Shown: piece after piece, positions 54,401-58,744 of the stretch
Numbering within the stretch: position 1 is the first letter of the stretch
Layout: each line of letters opens with the position of its first letter
Assembly (NCBI GenBank): GCA_038373865.1
Contig: JAXGGA010005161.1
Span: forward strand, 16,686-80,685
Source of the DNA: Uloborus plumipes
Lineage: Eukaryota > Arthropoda > Arachnida > Araneae > Uloboridae
Length of the DNA stretch: 64,000 nucleotides
Reading direction: 5' to 3'
Position numbers and translations under genes: made by a program
The notes under the pieces: model-generated
What the model saw: the letters and a program-made list of their open reading frames with translations, nothing else
What the model was told of the DNA's origin: nothing
Databases searched by the model: none

Positions 54401-57400
54401 CCTAAAACAAAATGAGATAATGACATAATTTTAAGTGAAAACTCAGTTTTAAAATCATACTTCAGGAATATTGATTAAAACTATTAAAGAGAGCAAGTGA
54501 CTTTGTTTCACCATCAAAAAGTATCTTATAATGAACATTTATCTCAAAACAGATTTGAATTTTTGAAAAAAGAATATCAACAGTAACTTTTGATATGGCA
54601 CAAAATAAGTAACTTTCACAAAGTTGTAATTTTAACATTTATGAGACTTTTTTAAATTTTAAGAGCAGAGGCGAACTTGTAATAACTAAATCTAAAATAA
54701 CTTGTATTCAAACTATAAGTAATCATTTGAATAGTAGATTTGGAGTGAAAAAAATGTTACAATGAGTTATCCTAACTATTTCCATTTGAATTGTCCAAAC
54801 GCTGGAATTTCATTAATGTGCTCTGAATTCATTGCTTTTCTTTCTTTTCTTCTTTGAAGCTACATCACAGGTTGTTTATTACAGTATAAGCAACTTTTCT
54901 TCCACTCTTTACCTATCAGCATAAAGCCTTGGGATAGTCATCTAGTGGGAGAAAAGTGGTGGGCTCTTCTAGATCAAGGAATTGAGCCTGGGTCTTCTGT
55001 GTGAAAAATGACATTCGTAAAACGCCATAACCAACTAATGCTCAATACTCTGTTCCGCAGCAGTTTAAGAGTAACATCACATATGCAGACAATAGTGGGA
55101 TTAGTTATTTCATTGTGTCAATATAATTTACGTTTTGAGAAGAACTTCCAGCATTAAACTTCAAATTTCAAATGCTTCTTTTTAAATTTAAGACGAACAA
55201 TAAATGTGTATTATTTTTTCTCTTTTAAAAGCCTTGTAAACTTAGGATATTCATTTATATATACACCATAATTACATAGATGCAATCAGCAAATTAAAAA
55301 CAAACTTTTTTTTAACGCTACAAATATGATTTTCTTTTTTTTTTTTTTTTTTTCAATCTAGTCAACTGTATTAGTTTCTTTTTAGCAAAAAGCATACTGA
55401 AAATATTTTTTTTTTTAATGAAACACTACATTTTCTTACTTTAAGCAAACAAGAACCAGTATTCATGGACTTTAAAAGTTGCTTTATATCTGTATTTTTT
55501 TCATTAACAGTCTCTTTTTCAGAAACATCATCTTCTTTTAGTTCAGGCAAAAGACACTGATACTCTTGACCATATTTAGAAGTCATATGCATAACAGGCT
55601 GACTTTGTTCCTACAATATGAAAAAGCATTAAATTACATTAAAAATTCACATTTTAGTACATTGCAGAAACAATACAAAAGATAACATTTTGAAACTGAA
55701 ACAAAATATTTTTATTGATGAATATAATTCAAGAATAGCTTTTCTTCAACTCTTTACCTTTAAACATGTACATGCCTTTGTGCTTGTGTGTTGTACACCA
55801 TGTTTAACCTAAACAAATAACCTCTATTTTTGAAACTGTTAGTACTAGAACATACTCTCAACTGCAAAAATGGCCAACATAAGATGCAGAGTTAAGATGT
55901 TCAGAGTTTAAAGCAAAAACACTATAATTTTTTTAAAAAACACACGCACACACAACCTAAGCTTGCATGTGTTTATACTTAGGGGAATCACAAGCATAAA
56001 AAACAATCCAAATACAGAAAAAAAAAATAGATTAATATTCACCCAGGCCCGTCATTTATTATTTGTATTAAGCAAAATTATGAAAGATGCATTAAATTAT
56101 GGTTAGTATGGGGGAGGGGGTGAAAAGCTTAGAAAAAGCAGAACATTGTGTACAGTAGGGTACAGGTCATTTAATTTCTTGTCTAGGTTTTAAGGAACAA
56201 AAAATTAAAAAGCTGCTAAATGCTCTTAAACATATGTGAAATTTTATTATATTCTGATTAGTCTTTTTGCCTCTAGTTTGATTTTGAAATTTTGACTCCT
56301 ATACTTAAATATGTTTCATATAGGATTGTAGCAGTAATGTTACTTTGTTTATATGTGAAAAATTTATTGAAAATTATCAGTTCTCTGTTTTCACATGCTG
56401 TTTCAGCTGTGAATTACTTGCAAGGCTGTTATTTAGGGTGTCACATATCGGTTAGAGTATTTTTTGACATGATTTGAATTGAATTCATACTTTTTGACTC
56501 TCCCTGTGAAGATTCGAAATGCCGGGCTACTTGGAATATGCTGATAAGAGACAAAAAATAAACTGGCAAATGACCGAAATACAACACTTTCATTATAGCT
56601 TCAATCAATGTTATGCTCTTTTGCCCATCTTTTTTTTTTTTTTTTTTTTTTGATCATGGATTGCACTTACCCAGGATGGAAATGCTCATTCTTTGTGATC
56701 AATGCAATGTTAATTCAATATTTTAACAAATAACCAAAATTTTATCAAATGATATGAATGGAATCATCATAACCTTAAACATGATGAATAGACTACGAAA
56801 AAATGAACCTTTACTACAATATTGAAGGACCTAGTTCGGAAAAAAAAGTTTCTATTCCCACTTTTCAGCATAAACTAGTGAAAGTGATGCTGAAGAATTG
56901 CTTTTTAAATTGCAAAACTCTTTTGAAATCGCAAGTACTCGATAAAAAAGTAGAAGATTCTTGCAGTGCCAATCAACTATTATATGACATTTCGTCTTGA
57001 AAGGGTAAAGAAATAATAATTGCATTGATCTCAAGAACAAAAAAAAATAAGAGAAATTATACAAAGAAAAGTGTTGACTGTAACCATAGAAAATGCTACG
57101 GTAAAAAAAAAAAAAAAAATGGATAGTCTTCAAGCCTCCACTTCATTTGCCTAGTCAATTAGATGTGTATGGCAATGAGGCTTTCTAGTCATTATTCCCC
57201 CATTACAAGCCTCAACTTTAAATGTTTATTTGGATAAGTTGACTCTAATTTGTGACTTTTGGTCCTTTTCACAAGCTGTGACAGAAACAAAATTTCAGAC
57301 ACGACTGAAGCAGCCGTTTTTTCAACCAGCAGTTAATAAATTTAGTTTTAGTTCGTTTCATCTGTTTCGTAAGTTCCAGATAAAAATGACTCTGTTAGAA

Positions 57401-57796
57401 GCACATGATTACATTCAAGATTTCAAATTCAATCCGGAGGTAGAAACTAATATCCTAGTTTAAAAATGTTTTAAATCTAACTTTAAAATATCATTTGGCA
57501 CTCTTCCCACGCAGTGCCCGATAGAAATCGGTAACTTTATTTCACCAAAATACGGTGACGCATCCTAGTATACAATTCTAAAGTCTAAAATCTAACATAA
57601 ATACACGTGATGATATTTTAGCGTGCGATTAAAACTTAAAAAATATACTTACTTCTCCTTTTTTAACAGGCGTTTGCAATATATCTACTTCGTAATTAAT
57701 CCATTTCATTTCTTCCACAGTAAATGAAACAGCATGACATAATTCATGCACTAATAAGAGTAAATATGAGCAAAAAATGCATTTTAAACTACACAT
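10883..57796 (-). CDS. OS9: OS-9, ER lectin of the ERAD pathway (14 coding exons)
   Basis: OS-9 binds trimmed N-glycans on misfolded glycoproteins in the ER lumen and passes them to the SEL1L-HRD1 ubiquitin ligase. The spliced frame is 611 residues (human OS-9 is a little longer). Residues 1 to ~24 form a signal peptide (hydrophobic YLLLLV core). Residues 60-217 form one MRH domain: paired Trp 109/110, Gln122, Arg185, Glu201 and Tyr207 match the known mannose-binding residues, with disulfide cysteines at 67, 102, 115, 173, 188 and 205 among others. N148 and N169 lie in glycosylation sequons. A charged linker follows. Residues ~400-420 (ELDPDEEGRSATLSKLTSTL) and the tail from ~520 match conserved C-terminal blocks. 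One MRH domain, not two, separates it from ERLEC1. There is no KDEL-type tail; the end is acidic (DDDKDD). All introns are GT-AG with consistent phases. Confidence 0.96.
10982..13972 (-). other. OS9 intron 13, 3' part; no element defined
   Basis: AT-rich intron sequence. It has homopolymer tracts (C run near 11815, 16-base G run at 12439-12454) and no coding or repeat structure that I can define. Confidence 0.6.
13973..15364 (+). mobile_element. Tc1-family transposon, nearly complete
   Basis: Inverted ends of about 50 bp, starting CACTGCTCGACATTGAAAAT and ending with the complement, flanked by TA (13971-13972 and 15365-15366). The 1392-bp length, TA duplication and a central Tc1-type transposase are all typical. 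It lies in OS9 intron 13, in the direction opposite to OS9. The ends match almost perfectly, so the copy is fairly young, but the transposase has one frameshift. Confidence 0.95.
14216..15219 (+). pseudogene. Tc1 transposase with one frameshift
   Basis: The first frame (14216-14563) holds the DNA-binding half: FTRGMVIGLRRGGWSIRQIA and a second helix-turn-helix ending ISRRLVARGLQSRRR. The rest reads in another frame from about 14556 to 15219 and holds the DDE catalytic domain: VVFSDESRF (first Asp), FQQDNARPHSA (second Asp), SPDLAPIEHVWDVIGR (Glu). So all three catalytic residues are encoded. The product is broken only by a small indel around 14555-14563. As read, no single protein spans both halves, so this copy is probably inactive on its own, though its ends could still be mobilised. 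Confidence 0.92.
15387..16197 (-). mobile_element. mariner-like deletion derivative with ~155-bp inverted ends
   Basis: Left end CAGGGTTGTCCAAATTAAAC; right end is the complement with a few changes, extending to CGATAGG about 155 bases in. TA flanks at 15385-15386 and 16198-16199. The interior keeps only part of a transposase on the minus strand. It begins 22 bases after the end of the Tc1 element. Confidence 0.88.
15613..15894 (-). pseudogene. mariner-like transposase C-terminal fragment
   Basis: 93 codons starting MQDGAPPHILRGVQQM (second catalytic Asp) and containing PPRSPDLIPCDFWLCGFLKD (third acidic residue an Asp). By my count 42 residues separate the two, close to the DD41D arrangement of some IS630-Tc1-mariner groups. 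The N-terminal DNA-binding part and first Asp are deleted. Confidence 0.8.
16200..17280 (-). other. OS9 intron 13, 5' part; possible degenerate coding remains
   Basis: Mostly AT-rich. Between about 16560 and 16945 the composition is less AT-rich, and the minus strand gives broken protein-like pieces such as DVSAIREELDFTKALSGSW. I could not identify it; it may be a dead element or processed pseudogene. Confidence 0.25.
17281..17402 (-). CDS. OS9: OS9 exon 13
   Basis: Residues 539-579. Encodes RRIEVNIITAGFYDNEDGKD and LSDEETSQFQNMIMALL (compare KIEIKIVRPW...LTEEDTKNLKEIFFNIL). Acceptor ATTCAG; donor TTA|GTACGT chosen because it gives the exact phase for exon 14; a GT four bases further on does not. 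Confidence 0.93.
17403..17780 (-). other. OS9 intron 12, start
   Basis: AT-rich intron sequence with nothing recognised. Confidence 0.5.
17781..18028. mobile_element. 248-bp MITE with CTGCC ends and probable TATT duplication
   Basis: Left end CTGCCGTGCTAAGCGCAAAT and right end complementary with a few changes through GGTATCTGC, about 31 bp. Flanked by TATT on each side (17777-17780, 18029-18032). No coding capacity. Superfamily not assigned. Confidence 0.75.
19395..19786. repeat. ~140-bp tandem array, left portion
   Basis: Units contain TTCACTTTTTAAAAAACAAA, then a ...TTTAAATAATCAACTTGAAA-like stretch and ATGCAAATTA...TTAAATA. The marker TTCACTT occurs near 19534 and 19675, and again at 25344 after the nested elements. 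The array continues at 25305. Confidence 0.75.
19970..20156 (+). repeat. 5' LTR
   Basis: 187 bp, begins TGTTA and ends TTACA. It contains AATAAA at about 20090, a candidate polyadenylation signal for the retrotransposon transcript. Confidence 0.97.
20157..20178 (+). promoter_or_regulatory. Probable primer-binding site
   Basis: ATTCTGGCGACGAGGATGGG directly after the LTR. A TGGCGAC start is the expected position and form of a tRNA primer complement; I did not determine which tRNA. Confidence 0.6.
20362..24339 (+). CDS. Gag-Pol polyprotein of Ty3/Gypsy element
   Basis: Single frame of 1325 residues from the chosen ATG (MSIIGTLEHFD); an in-frame ATG at 20299 would add 21 residues, but the later one starts a typical Gag. 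Order: Gag capsid-like region, then two CCHC zinc knuckles (CSGCGGNHPRAQC near 20995 and CYVCKKKGHIAKVC near 21052), aspartic protease (VDSGA near 21286), reverse transcriptase (KLDLSQAYLQL, YFDDV near 22126), RNase H (TCDASQFGIGS near 22570), and integrase with an HHCC finger (HNTHQG... CEICQQ) and the DDE triad (HIDHAGP near 23416, SDNGPSF near 23578, NGQAERM near 23680). Order RT-RNaseH-IN identifies Ty3/Gypsy; the fused Gag-Pol without chromodomain recalls Mag-type elements (inference). No stop or frameshift. Codon use is less AT-rich than the surroundings. Confidence 0.97.
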   Translation: MSIIGTLEHFDISKPLAWDSYYERLECFFAANSIEEDEQKRAVFLSVCGPDTYSVIRSLVSPSVPTSIKFPDLIKTVKAHFSPKPSEIFQRYLFYRRKQLNDETVSSFVSELRRLSEHCNFGASLDVMLRDRLVCGIRDEHLQRRLLAETSLTFSDALEKAIAAESASRNVKEIRNSDSLSVKRIQAKNNNSTQKWNQKPNVNKDRENGKKCSGCGGNHPRAQCKFRDAECYVCKKKGHIAKVCRNKSNNFPNNKQFFKKNINNNSANLIDTVPDVESLQLKYLRVNSVNCSKLKATVHINNSPVVMEVDSGAKVTIIDNSTFKGLFPVNPPKLEDCPYTIRDYNKNSVKILGQCHVNVEYSSFKGNLPILIAKEARESLLGTNWFEPLGIKLIGVHSISNLTLDSVVEEFPDVFKDELGTYKGTPISLKLDPNIRPIQLKARTVPYALKQKIERELQRLQEQGAIEPVNYSEWTTPVVPILKSNGEIRLCDDYKCTLNKALGQYPYPVPAVSQVLAELAGSRYFIKLDLSQAYLQLTVDEDSAMAQTIVTHKGAFKCKRLQFGISSAPGIFQQFIERLLSDIPGVLPYFDDVLIKGSSMQELAERFRQVLKKFSESGLRLNKEMCIIGASSIQYLGFHIDKDGIKPTKEKVDAIRNAPTPKSKEELQAFLGLLNFYHVFLKNKADVAEPLHRLLDKDACWTWANTHQSAFERVKGLLSAETLLTHFDEKKPIILTCDASQFGIGSVLSHQLQDGTEAPIAYYSRTLNKTERRYAQIDKEALAIIQGVKKFHNFLFGQKFEIRTDHKPLLGLLAPNKPIPSMLSPRMQRWSIMLSSYDYNLIYKPGKEITNADGLSRLPQPISANEENPPMEILLLEALKKPLLKSADLARLTAQDPILSRVFSWVWRGWPEEKPDKEFEPFYTRKLELSVHKGCLLWGSRVIIPKRAQADLLGILHNTHQGIVKTKALARSYVWWPGIDKDVEKMVNSCEICQQTRNAPPKTVIPWENTKTPWTRIHIDHAGPFQNSLFLIVVDSFSKWLEVVRVPSTDSSATINALRKLFATHGIPNTLVSDNGPSFTSEAFQDFLVRNGIKYIPTAPHHPSSNGQAERMVQTTKNSLKRIISGNWEYRLAAFLIAQHTIPNSTTGMSPAELLMNRRLKTCLDKLHPDLSEAINAKQESDSLNNRTKVRMFAPLETVYALGFPPHKKWVPATIIEVLGMTMYQVQTNDGLVWRRHVDQLRSRVVSNTQSDISDDSDEFYPEFPQRSLSETSQDFPEASDDLMQSSADDDVPDAVTVNSPGPSPQSQRPVRNRRPPEWLKDFKT
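24339..24349 (+). promoter_or_regulatory. Polypurine tract
   Basis: GGGGGGAGGGA immediately before the 3' LTR, the expected plus-strand priming site. It begins right after the Gag-Pol stop codon. Confidence 0.85.
24350..24536 (+). repeat. 3' LTR
   Basis: 187 bp, identical as read to the 5' LTR, followed by CACTT. Confidence 0.97.
25305..25684. repeat. ~140-bp tandem array, right portion
   Basis: The array resumes with TAAACATGTTCACTTTAAAA and ends near the CTCAACATGTTC string at about 25655-25666, then is lost. A MITE at 25458-25636 splits the last unit. Confidence 0.7.
25458..25636. mobile_element. pogo/Tigger-type MITE (179 bp)
   Basis: Starts CAGTCAAGTCTCAATAGCTC. The right end, complemented, gives ACATTCAATCGAGTTTCGAT, an imperfect inverted repeat, with TA on both sides (25456-25457 and 25637-25638). 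The CAGT start, TA duplication and GAGTTATCGA-like ends are typical of pogo-group elements. Excising it rejoins the tandem unit. Confidence 0.75.
26640..27194 (-). other. OS9 intron 12, end
   Basis: AT-rich sequence after the outer hAT-type element; nothing recognised before exon 12. Confidence 0.5.
27195..27392 (-). CDS. OS9: OS9 exon 12
   Basis: Residues 473-538 plus one base. Encodes LHVRIRRLDR (compare VRVRVTKLRL in human) and VVQRKKLEQAVKEKLEKAGL, the conserved segment before the C-terminal domain. Acceptor TTGCAG; donor GGAG|GTAATT. Confidence 0.94.
27577..28151. mobile_element. Foldback-type element with ~135-bp arms
   Basis: The left arm (27577 to about 27715) and right arm (about 28018-28151) are near-perfect inverted repeats, sharing CAAATTAGGAGAAGTGAATT and CATCAGCCGTGGGGGATTCA. 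The middle is 300 bp without coding capacity. No clear target duplication. It lies in OS9 intron 11. Confidence 0.85.
28178..28266. repeat. (TA)n(TG)n microsatellite
   Basis: About 60 bases of TA followed by mixed TG/TA, starting 26 bases beyond the foldback element. Confidence 0.95.
28270..29093. other. OS9 intron 11; mostly unidentified
   Basis: No gene seen. Near 29005-29045 the plus strand gives TFGVIKTEYN, which may be an upstream scrap of the pogo-like transposase that follows. Confidence 0.35.
29094..30114 (+). pseudogene. pogo/Tigger (CENPB-DDE) transposase, C-terminal half, decayed
   Basis: The first block reads QEVHKWMFNHPGRGITIYEV, then VTVFRKTGIFPYSPAVLP, stop. This matches the end of the pogo-group DDE domain (NHPG...T.Y.V...F...GI.P..P). 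Further on, in broken frames, come SILPKKILSSPLVIGPRP, RRRGKAAIITGGT and EEEQEKK, a usual tail. Then follows a PHD-like cysteine cluster: CIFCNAL (29965), CSSCQG, AHDACS and LLCNFC, ending TAA at about 30114. At least four stops and a frameshift break it. The element's ends were not found. Confidence 0.65.
30419..30471. repeat. (TA)n microsatellite
   Basis: About 50 bases of alternating T and A. Confidence 0.95.
30666..31702. mobile_element. Palindromic mariner-type element
   Basis: TA flanks (30664-30665, 31703-31704) and CGAGGGTT-type ends. Each arm, about 265 bp, encodes the same transposase C terminus in opposite direction: minus strand 30926-30714 and plus strand 31425-31670 both contain a PLAATFYE or SLAATFYEE block and a KLVH.YNKCFN.QGD block, the usual mariner tail. 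So the element is made of two 3' ends head to head. The middle (30930-31430) is AC/GC-rich and does not encode a catalytic domain. Confidence 0.8.
31703..32054 (-). other. OS9 intron 11, start
   Basis: AT-rich; nothing recognised. Confidence 0.5.
32055..32120 (-). CDS. OS9: OS9 exon 11
   Basis: Residues 451-472 plus one base. A short acidic exon (DVDVSEKETAQENTEKATVE) in the variable linker. Acceptor TTTTCAG; donor GAAG|GTATGT; phase fits. Confidence 0.9.
32266..32431 (-). CDS. OS9: OS9 exon 10
   Basis: Residues 396-450 plus one base. Encodes ELDPDEEGRSATLSKLTSTL and LQHLLDKLNKA, a clear match to the conserved ELDPDG...LTSTLNKLIKRL block. Acceptor TTTTAG; donor GATG|GTGGGT. Confidence 0.95.
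32541..32632 (-). CDS. OS9: OS9 exon 9
   Basis: Residues 365-395. Encodes EIEKLKSTLPPEKFASLKND, corresponding to the ELEGILLPSDRDRLR-like region of vertebrate OS-9. Acceptor GATTCAG; donor GAG|GTAATT; ends phase 0. Confidence 0.92.
32633..34118 (-). other. OS9 intron 8, first part; nothing recognised
   Basis: AT-rich intron. A 16-base string, CCCAGCTATTTTTCAA, is repeated in tandem at about 33031-33063. No coding region is supported. Confidence 0.5.
34119..34458 (+). mobile_element. CR1 3' end, copy 2
   Basis: Open frame 34150-34389 with the CR1 tail (MIQLFKFIKMNDV, RTRGHCFKLFKSQANLEVRK, NSLPEEVV), then the conserved AGGACCAGCC...GCTGGTC 3' segment and TTTGTATTTGTATAAT. Strongly 5' truncated. 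This frame has no stop, unlike the copy at 6013. Confidence 0.88.
34720..35531. mobile_element. Non-autonomous hAT-type element, copy 2
   Basis: Same family as 5187-6004: CAGTGGTTGGAAAAACTACA at the left, TTCCGACCACTG at the right, similar length (812 against 818 bp) and interior. Perfect 8-bp duplication ATCTAACT (34712-34719 and 35532-35539). Confidence 0.93.
35799..35871. mobile_element. Very short piggyBac-like MITE or fragment
   Basis: CCACCTTGCAGT at the left and CCGCAGGGTGG at the right, followed by TTAA (35872-35875); the left TTAA is changed to TGAA. A palindrome GACGAGATATCTCGTC lies at 35815-35830. Confidence 0.45.
35876..37935 (-). other. OS9 intron 8, middle; nothing firm
   Basis: AT-rich. 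At about 36900-36928, AAGTTACGCCACTG resembles one end of a hAT-like element, but I found no partner end. Confidence 0.4.
37936..41895. mobile_element. Inverted-repeat element with CAGGGTTCCCAC ends, split by a hAT-type element
   Basis: Starts CAGGGTTCCCAC and ends GTGGGAACCCTG, perfect over 12 bp, with further AAGGACTTTCTAAGGACC-like complementarity inside. Flanked by TTAAA on both sides (37931-37935, 41896-41900). Ends of this kind are known from hAT-like families, but an 8-bp duplication is not clear. About 2.1 kb is its own DNA; no transposase. Confidence 0.75.
38648..40533. mobile_element. hAT-type element (CAGTGGTTCTCAAC ends), nested
   Basis: Left end CAGTGGTTCTCAACGGGGGC, right end GTTGAGAACCACTG, with a perfect 8-bp duplication ATGTAGAC (38640-38647 and 40534-40541). 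The ends are those of the Charlie/SPIN-type hAT group. GC-rich GGGCGG strings lie near both ends. No transposase frame. Confidence 0.9.
42301..42402 (-). CDS. OS9: OS9 exon 8
   Basis: Residues 331-364 plus one base. Encodes DYLKAAAEKDASNTEAQKEE and LLKLWKEYDM. Acceptor TTATAG; donor ATGG|GTTTGT. Assigned from open frame, splice sites and exact phase fit with exons 7 and 9. Confidence 0.88.
42403..42692 (-). other. OS9 intron 7, end
   Basis: AT-rich; nothing recognised. Confidence 0.5.
42693..43555. mobile_element. Possible decayed hAT-type element
   Basis: CAGTGGAGTACCCG at the left, GGCTGCACCACTG at the right. The flanking 8-mers AATGCAAG and AATGCAGT agree at six positions. No coding region. 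The weak end similarity makes this tentative. Confidence 0.45.
43861..44175 (-). mobile_element. CR1 3' end, copy 3 (minus strand)
   Basis: On the minus strand: MIQVFKFIKMKEVTGLKFC and RTRGHCFKLFKSQANQDIRK, then the shared TTGACTAGGACCA...CTGTTG 3' segment ending near ACATTTGTATTT at 43861. Diverged, with a stop in the NSLPEE block. Confidence 0.85.
44176..45323 (-). other. OS9 intron 7, middle; nothing recognised
   Basis: No coding region or repeat ends could be supported. Confidence 0.45.
45324..45723 (+). mobile_element. CR1 3' end, copy 4
   Basis: Begins with the ERVQRKATRLVNGFSNLDYD block (as at 5100), continues through RTRGHCFKVFKSQANLEIRK in one open frame to 45632, and ends with the common 3' segment and TTTGTA. 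A deletion around 45610-45650 removes part of the NSLPEE block. Confidence 0.88.
46718..46951 (-). CDS. OS9: OS9 exon 7 (charged linker with internal duplication)
   Basis: Residues 253-330 plus one base. A charged, helical linker rich in Lys, Glu and Asp and poorly conserved between species. A 30-bp unit is tandemly duplicated (the identical 22-bp cores lie at 46742-46763 and 46772-46793), so KDSSVES appears twice. Acceptor CTTTAG; donor CAAG|GTTTGT. Phase fits both neighbours. Confidence 0.85.
46742..46793 (-). repeat. 30-bp tandem duplication inside OS9 exon 7
   Basis: The 22-bp core occurs twice without a mismatch, 30 bases apart, adding ten residues (KDSSVESVKF) in frame. Confidence 0.93.
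46952..48671 (-). other. OS9 intron 6, last part; nothing recognised
   Basis: AT-rich with a short TA run near 48605-48620. No element ends defined. Confidence 0.5.
48672..49386. mobile_element. Inverted-repeat DNA element with CCGTATATACTCG ends
   Basis: Left CCGTATATACTCGGGTATAT, right complement gives CCGTATATACTCGTGTATAA, then GTCGA/GTCAA on each side. Ends of this form recur widely in animal genomes. No target duplication or transposase is visible, so I leave the superfamily open. Confidence 0.7.
49387..52020 (-). other. OS9 intron 6, first part; nothing recognised
   Basis: AT-rich sequence with no supported gene or repeat. Confidence 0.5.
52021..52222 (-). CDS. OS9: OS9 exon 6 (end of MRH domain)
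   Basis: Residues 186-252 plus one base. Encodes FYCEEDAGEYIYRVDEPGTC with Glu201, then SYIITIHTSRLCSHPEL with Tyr207, closing the lectin domain, and ACHPVLNEEQYSQYL. Acceptor is a long T tract then TAG; donor AGAG|GTATAA. Confidence 0.96.
52552..52650 (-). CDS. OS9: OS9 exon 5
   Basis: Residues 153-185. Encodes KQKYHSQYYTNGTKCDLTG and QPRNAEVR, with the NGT glycosylation sequon and the sugar-binding Arg185. Acceptor TTTCAG; donor CGG|GTAGGA; phase 0 both sides. Confidence 0.96.
52739..52815 (-). CDS. OS9: OS9 exon 4
   Basis: Residues 127-152. Encodes TLGLYESDYDWNNETD, matching the LGYYQSAFDWDDET region of vertebrate OS-9. Acceptor TTTTAG; donor TTG|GTGTGT; ends in phase 0. Confidence 0.95.
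53240..53475. repeat. Unclassified dispersed repeat (tentative)
   Basis: A GC-richer block with repeated GTGTGACATG/GATGTCACACTTTA and GTGCACCATCATTTATGGAC strings, standing out from the AT-rich intron 3. It looks like one end of an element; no boundaries found. Confidence 0.35.
54338..54401 (-). CDS. OS9: OS9 exon 3 (MRH double-Trp block)
   Basis: Residues 106-126 plus one base. Encodes GKDWWTYEFCFGHYIKQFH, the most conserved OS-9 block, with Trp109/Trp110 and Gln122 that contact the mannose. Acceptor TTTTAG; donor GAAG|GTACAG. Confidence 0.97.
54978..55037 (-). repeat. tRNA-derived SINE or tRNA pseudogene
   Basis: On the minus strand a box-A-like TAGTTGGTTATGGCG (55037-55023) is followed 34 bases later by a box-B-like GGCTCAATTCC (54988-54978), the order and spacing of a tRNA-type pol III promoter. 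The cloverleaf is degenerate and there is no intact tRNA. Confidence 0.5.
55440..55610 (-). CDS. OS9: OS9 exon 2
   Basis: Residues 49-105, phase 0 at both ends; acceptor TTGTAG, donor AAA|GTAAGA. Encodes the MTSKYGQEYQCLLPEL segment that opens the lectin domain (compare the SSKYKQRYECRLP-like block of vertebrate OS-9), an acidic loop, and GSCLLK just before the double tryptophan. Confidence 0.95.
55611..57652 (-). other. OS9 intron 1; nothing recognised
   Basis: AT-rich with long T tracts (about 56630-56651) and an A tract (about 57102-57119). No element or gene is supported. Confidence 0.5.
57653..57796 (-). CDS. OS9: OS9 exon 1 (start codon, signal peptide)
   Basis: Residues 1-48. The ATG at 57796-57794 has an in-frame TAA upstream (11 codons back by my reading), which supports it as the start. 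The first residues, MCSLKCIFCSYLLLLV, are a signal peptide. The conserved FTVEEMKWINYEVDIL block follows. The donor is GAA|GTAAGT, phase 0. A non-coding 5' exon cannot be excluded, because TTTCAG lies just before the ATG. Confidence 0.93.
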
Positions 57797-58123
57797 TCTG
57801 AAAGGAACTATGAGACAAAGTTTTTATTTAATATATGTAATACGGTGAACTAAAAATAAATTTGAGAGTTTGAAAGGACACTTTTGTGCTGATATAAGGA
57901 AGTGAAATTCGTCATAATTCTTTCACAATGGATGGAAGGAAACACTATATAATACTTTTAACTTGGTCTGGGAAACAACACTATACAAACAAATATACAT
58001 GACGTGTGACAAGAAATCAATAGAAGTGAGTGGCTATTTCGCCGACGAGAGCCTGACTTAATACCACCATACGATCTATGTTTATCCGCTCTAAGATATT
58101 TATTTACTAGCGCCATCTCTTAA
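57797..58123 (-). promoter_or_regulatory. OS9 upstream region with UPRE-like motif
   Basis: The stretch before the OS9 ATG. TGACGTGT at 58000-58007 resembles the XBP1/ATF6 unfolded-protein-response element (TGACGTGG/A), about 205 bases before the start codon. OS-9 is known to be induced by ER stress in mammals. No TATA box or transcription start could be fixed. Confidence 0.35.
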
Positions 58124-58292
58124 GAAGGAATTCAAGTGAAACACGGACAATCGCAACTCACCGAAATGCAATCGCAAGTTCCCAAATTTGGATTCAAGTG
58201 AAACGAATTCACTTGAATTCGACTTCCAGTAGCGATTGCAATTTGCGATCGCCTCAAAGTGATTGCAATGGTGTTTCACTTGAATTCGGCCC
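58124..58292. mobile_element. PIF/Harbinger-type MITE, diverged copy
   Basis: GAAGGAATTCAAGTGAAACA at the left and TGTTTCACTTGAATTCGGCC at the right, with TAA on both sides (58121-58123, 58293-58295). Related to the next element: shared ATTCAAGTGAAAC ends and CCAGTAGCGATTGCAAT. Confidence 0.75.
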
Positions 58293-58409
58293 TAAGTCAG
58301 GTAATGAAGAAATAAACACTAACTAGCAAAACGTGAAAACTGTAAAAGAACATGCTCGGAGGATAGGATAAAAAGTCTGCACTGTTGACCAGATATTTTA
58401 GTTTATTAA

Positions 58410-58711
58410 GGCAGGGATTCAAGTGAAACAGTCGATCGCACATTACAATCGCTACTGGAAATGAATTACATTAGAACGGTTCTTGATAAAAACATAGTGA
58501 CGTCAGCGTGACGTTTGCCTATGAAAAACGAGCTAGATAAAACGTCACAGCCTACTTGGCGAATAAGAGGAGATCGCTGAGTGCTTGTTAGCTCTTATTG
58601 GCTCCACACGTAGTGACGTCATGCCAAGTTAAGTTGATGATAATGTAATTCACTTCCAGTAGCGATTGCAATTCGAAGCGATCGCAGTGCTGTTTCACTT
58701 GAATCCCTGCC
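58410..58711. mobile_element. PIF/Harbinger-type MITE with TGACGTCA sites
   Basis: Perfect 22-bp inverted ends starting GGCAGGGATTCAAGTGAAAC, flanked by TAA (58407-58409 and 58712-58714), the 3-bp TWA duplication of PIF/Harbinger. It carries TGACGTCA at 58498-58505 and 58614-58621 plus further GTGACG/CGTCAC strings. Confidence 0.85.
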
Positions 58712-58744
58712 TAAGTTATAAAACTAATATTTTTGACTCAGGAC

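Noticed and set aside
58600..58625. ER stress response element (ATTGG-N-CCACG type) in the MITE
   Set aside because: ATTGGCTCCACACG is only a near miss: spacing and the CCACG core are wrong.
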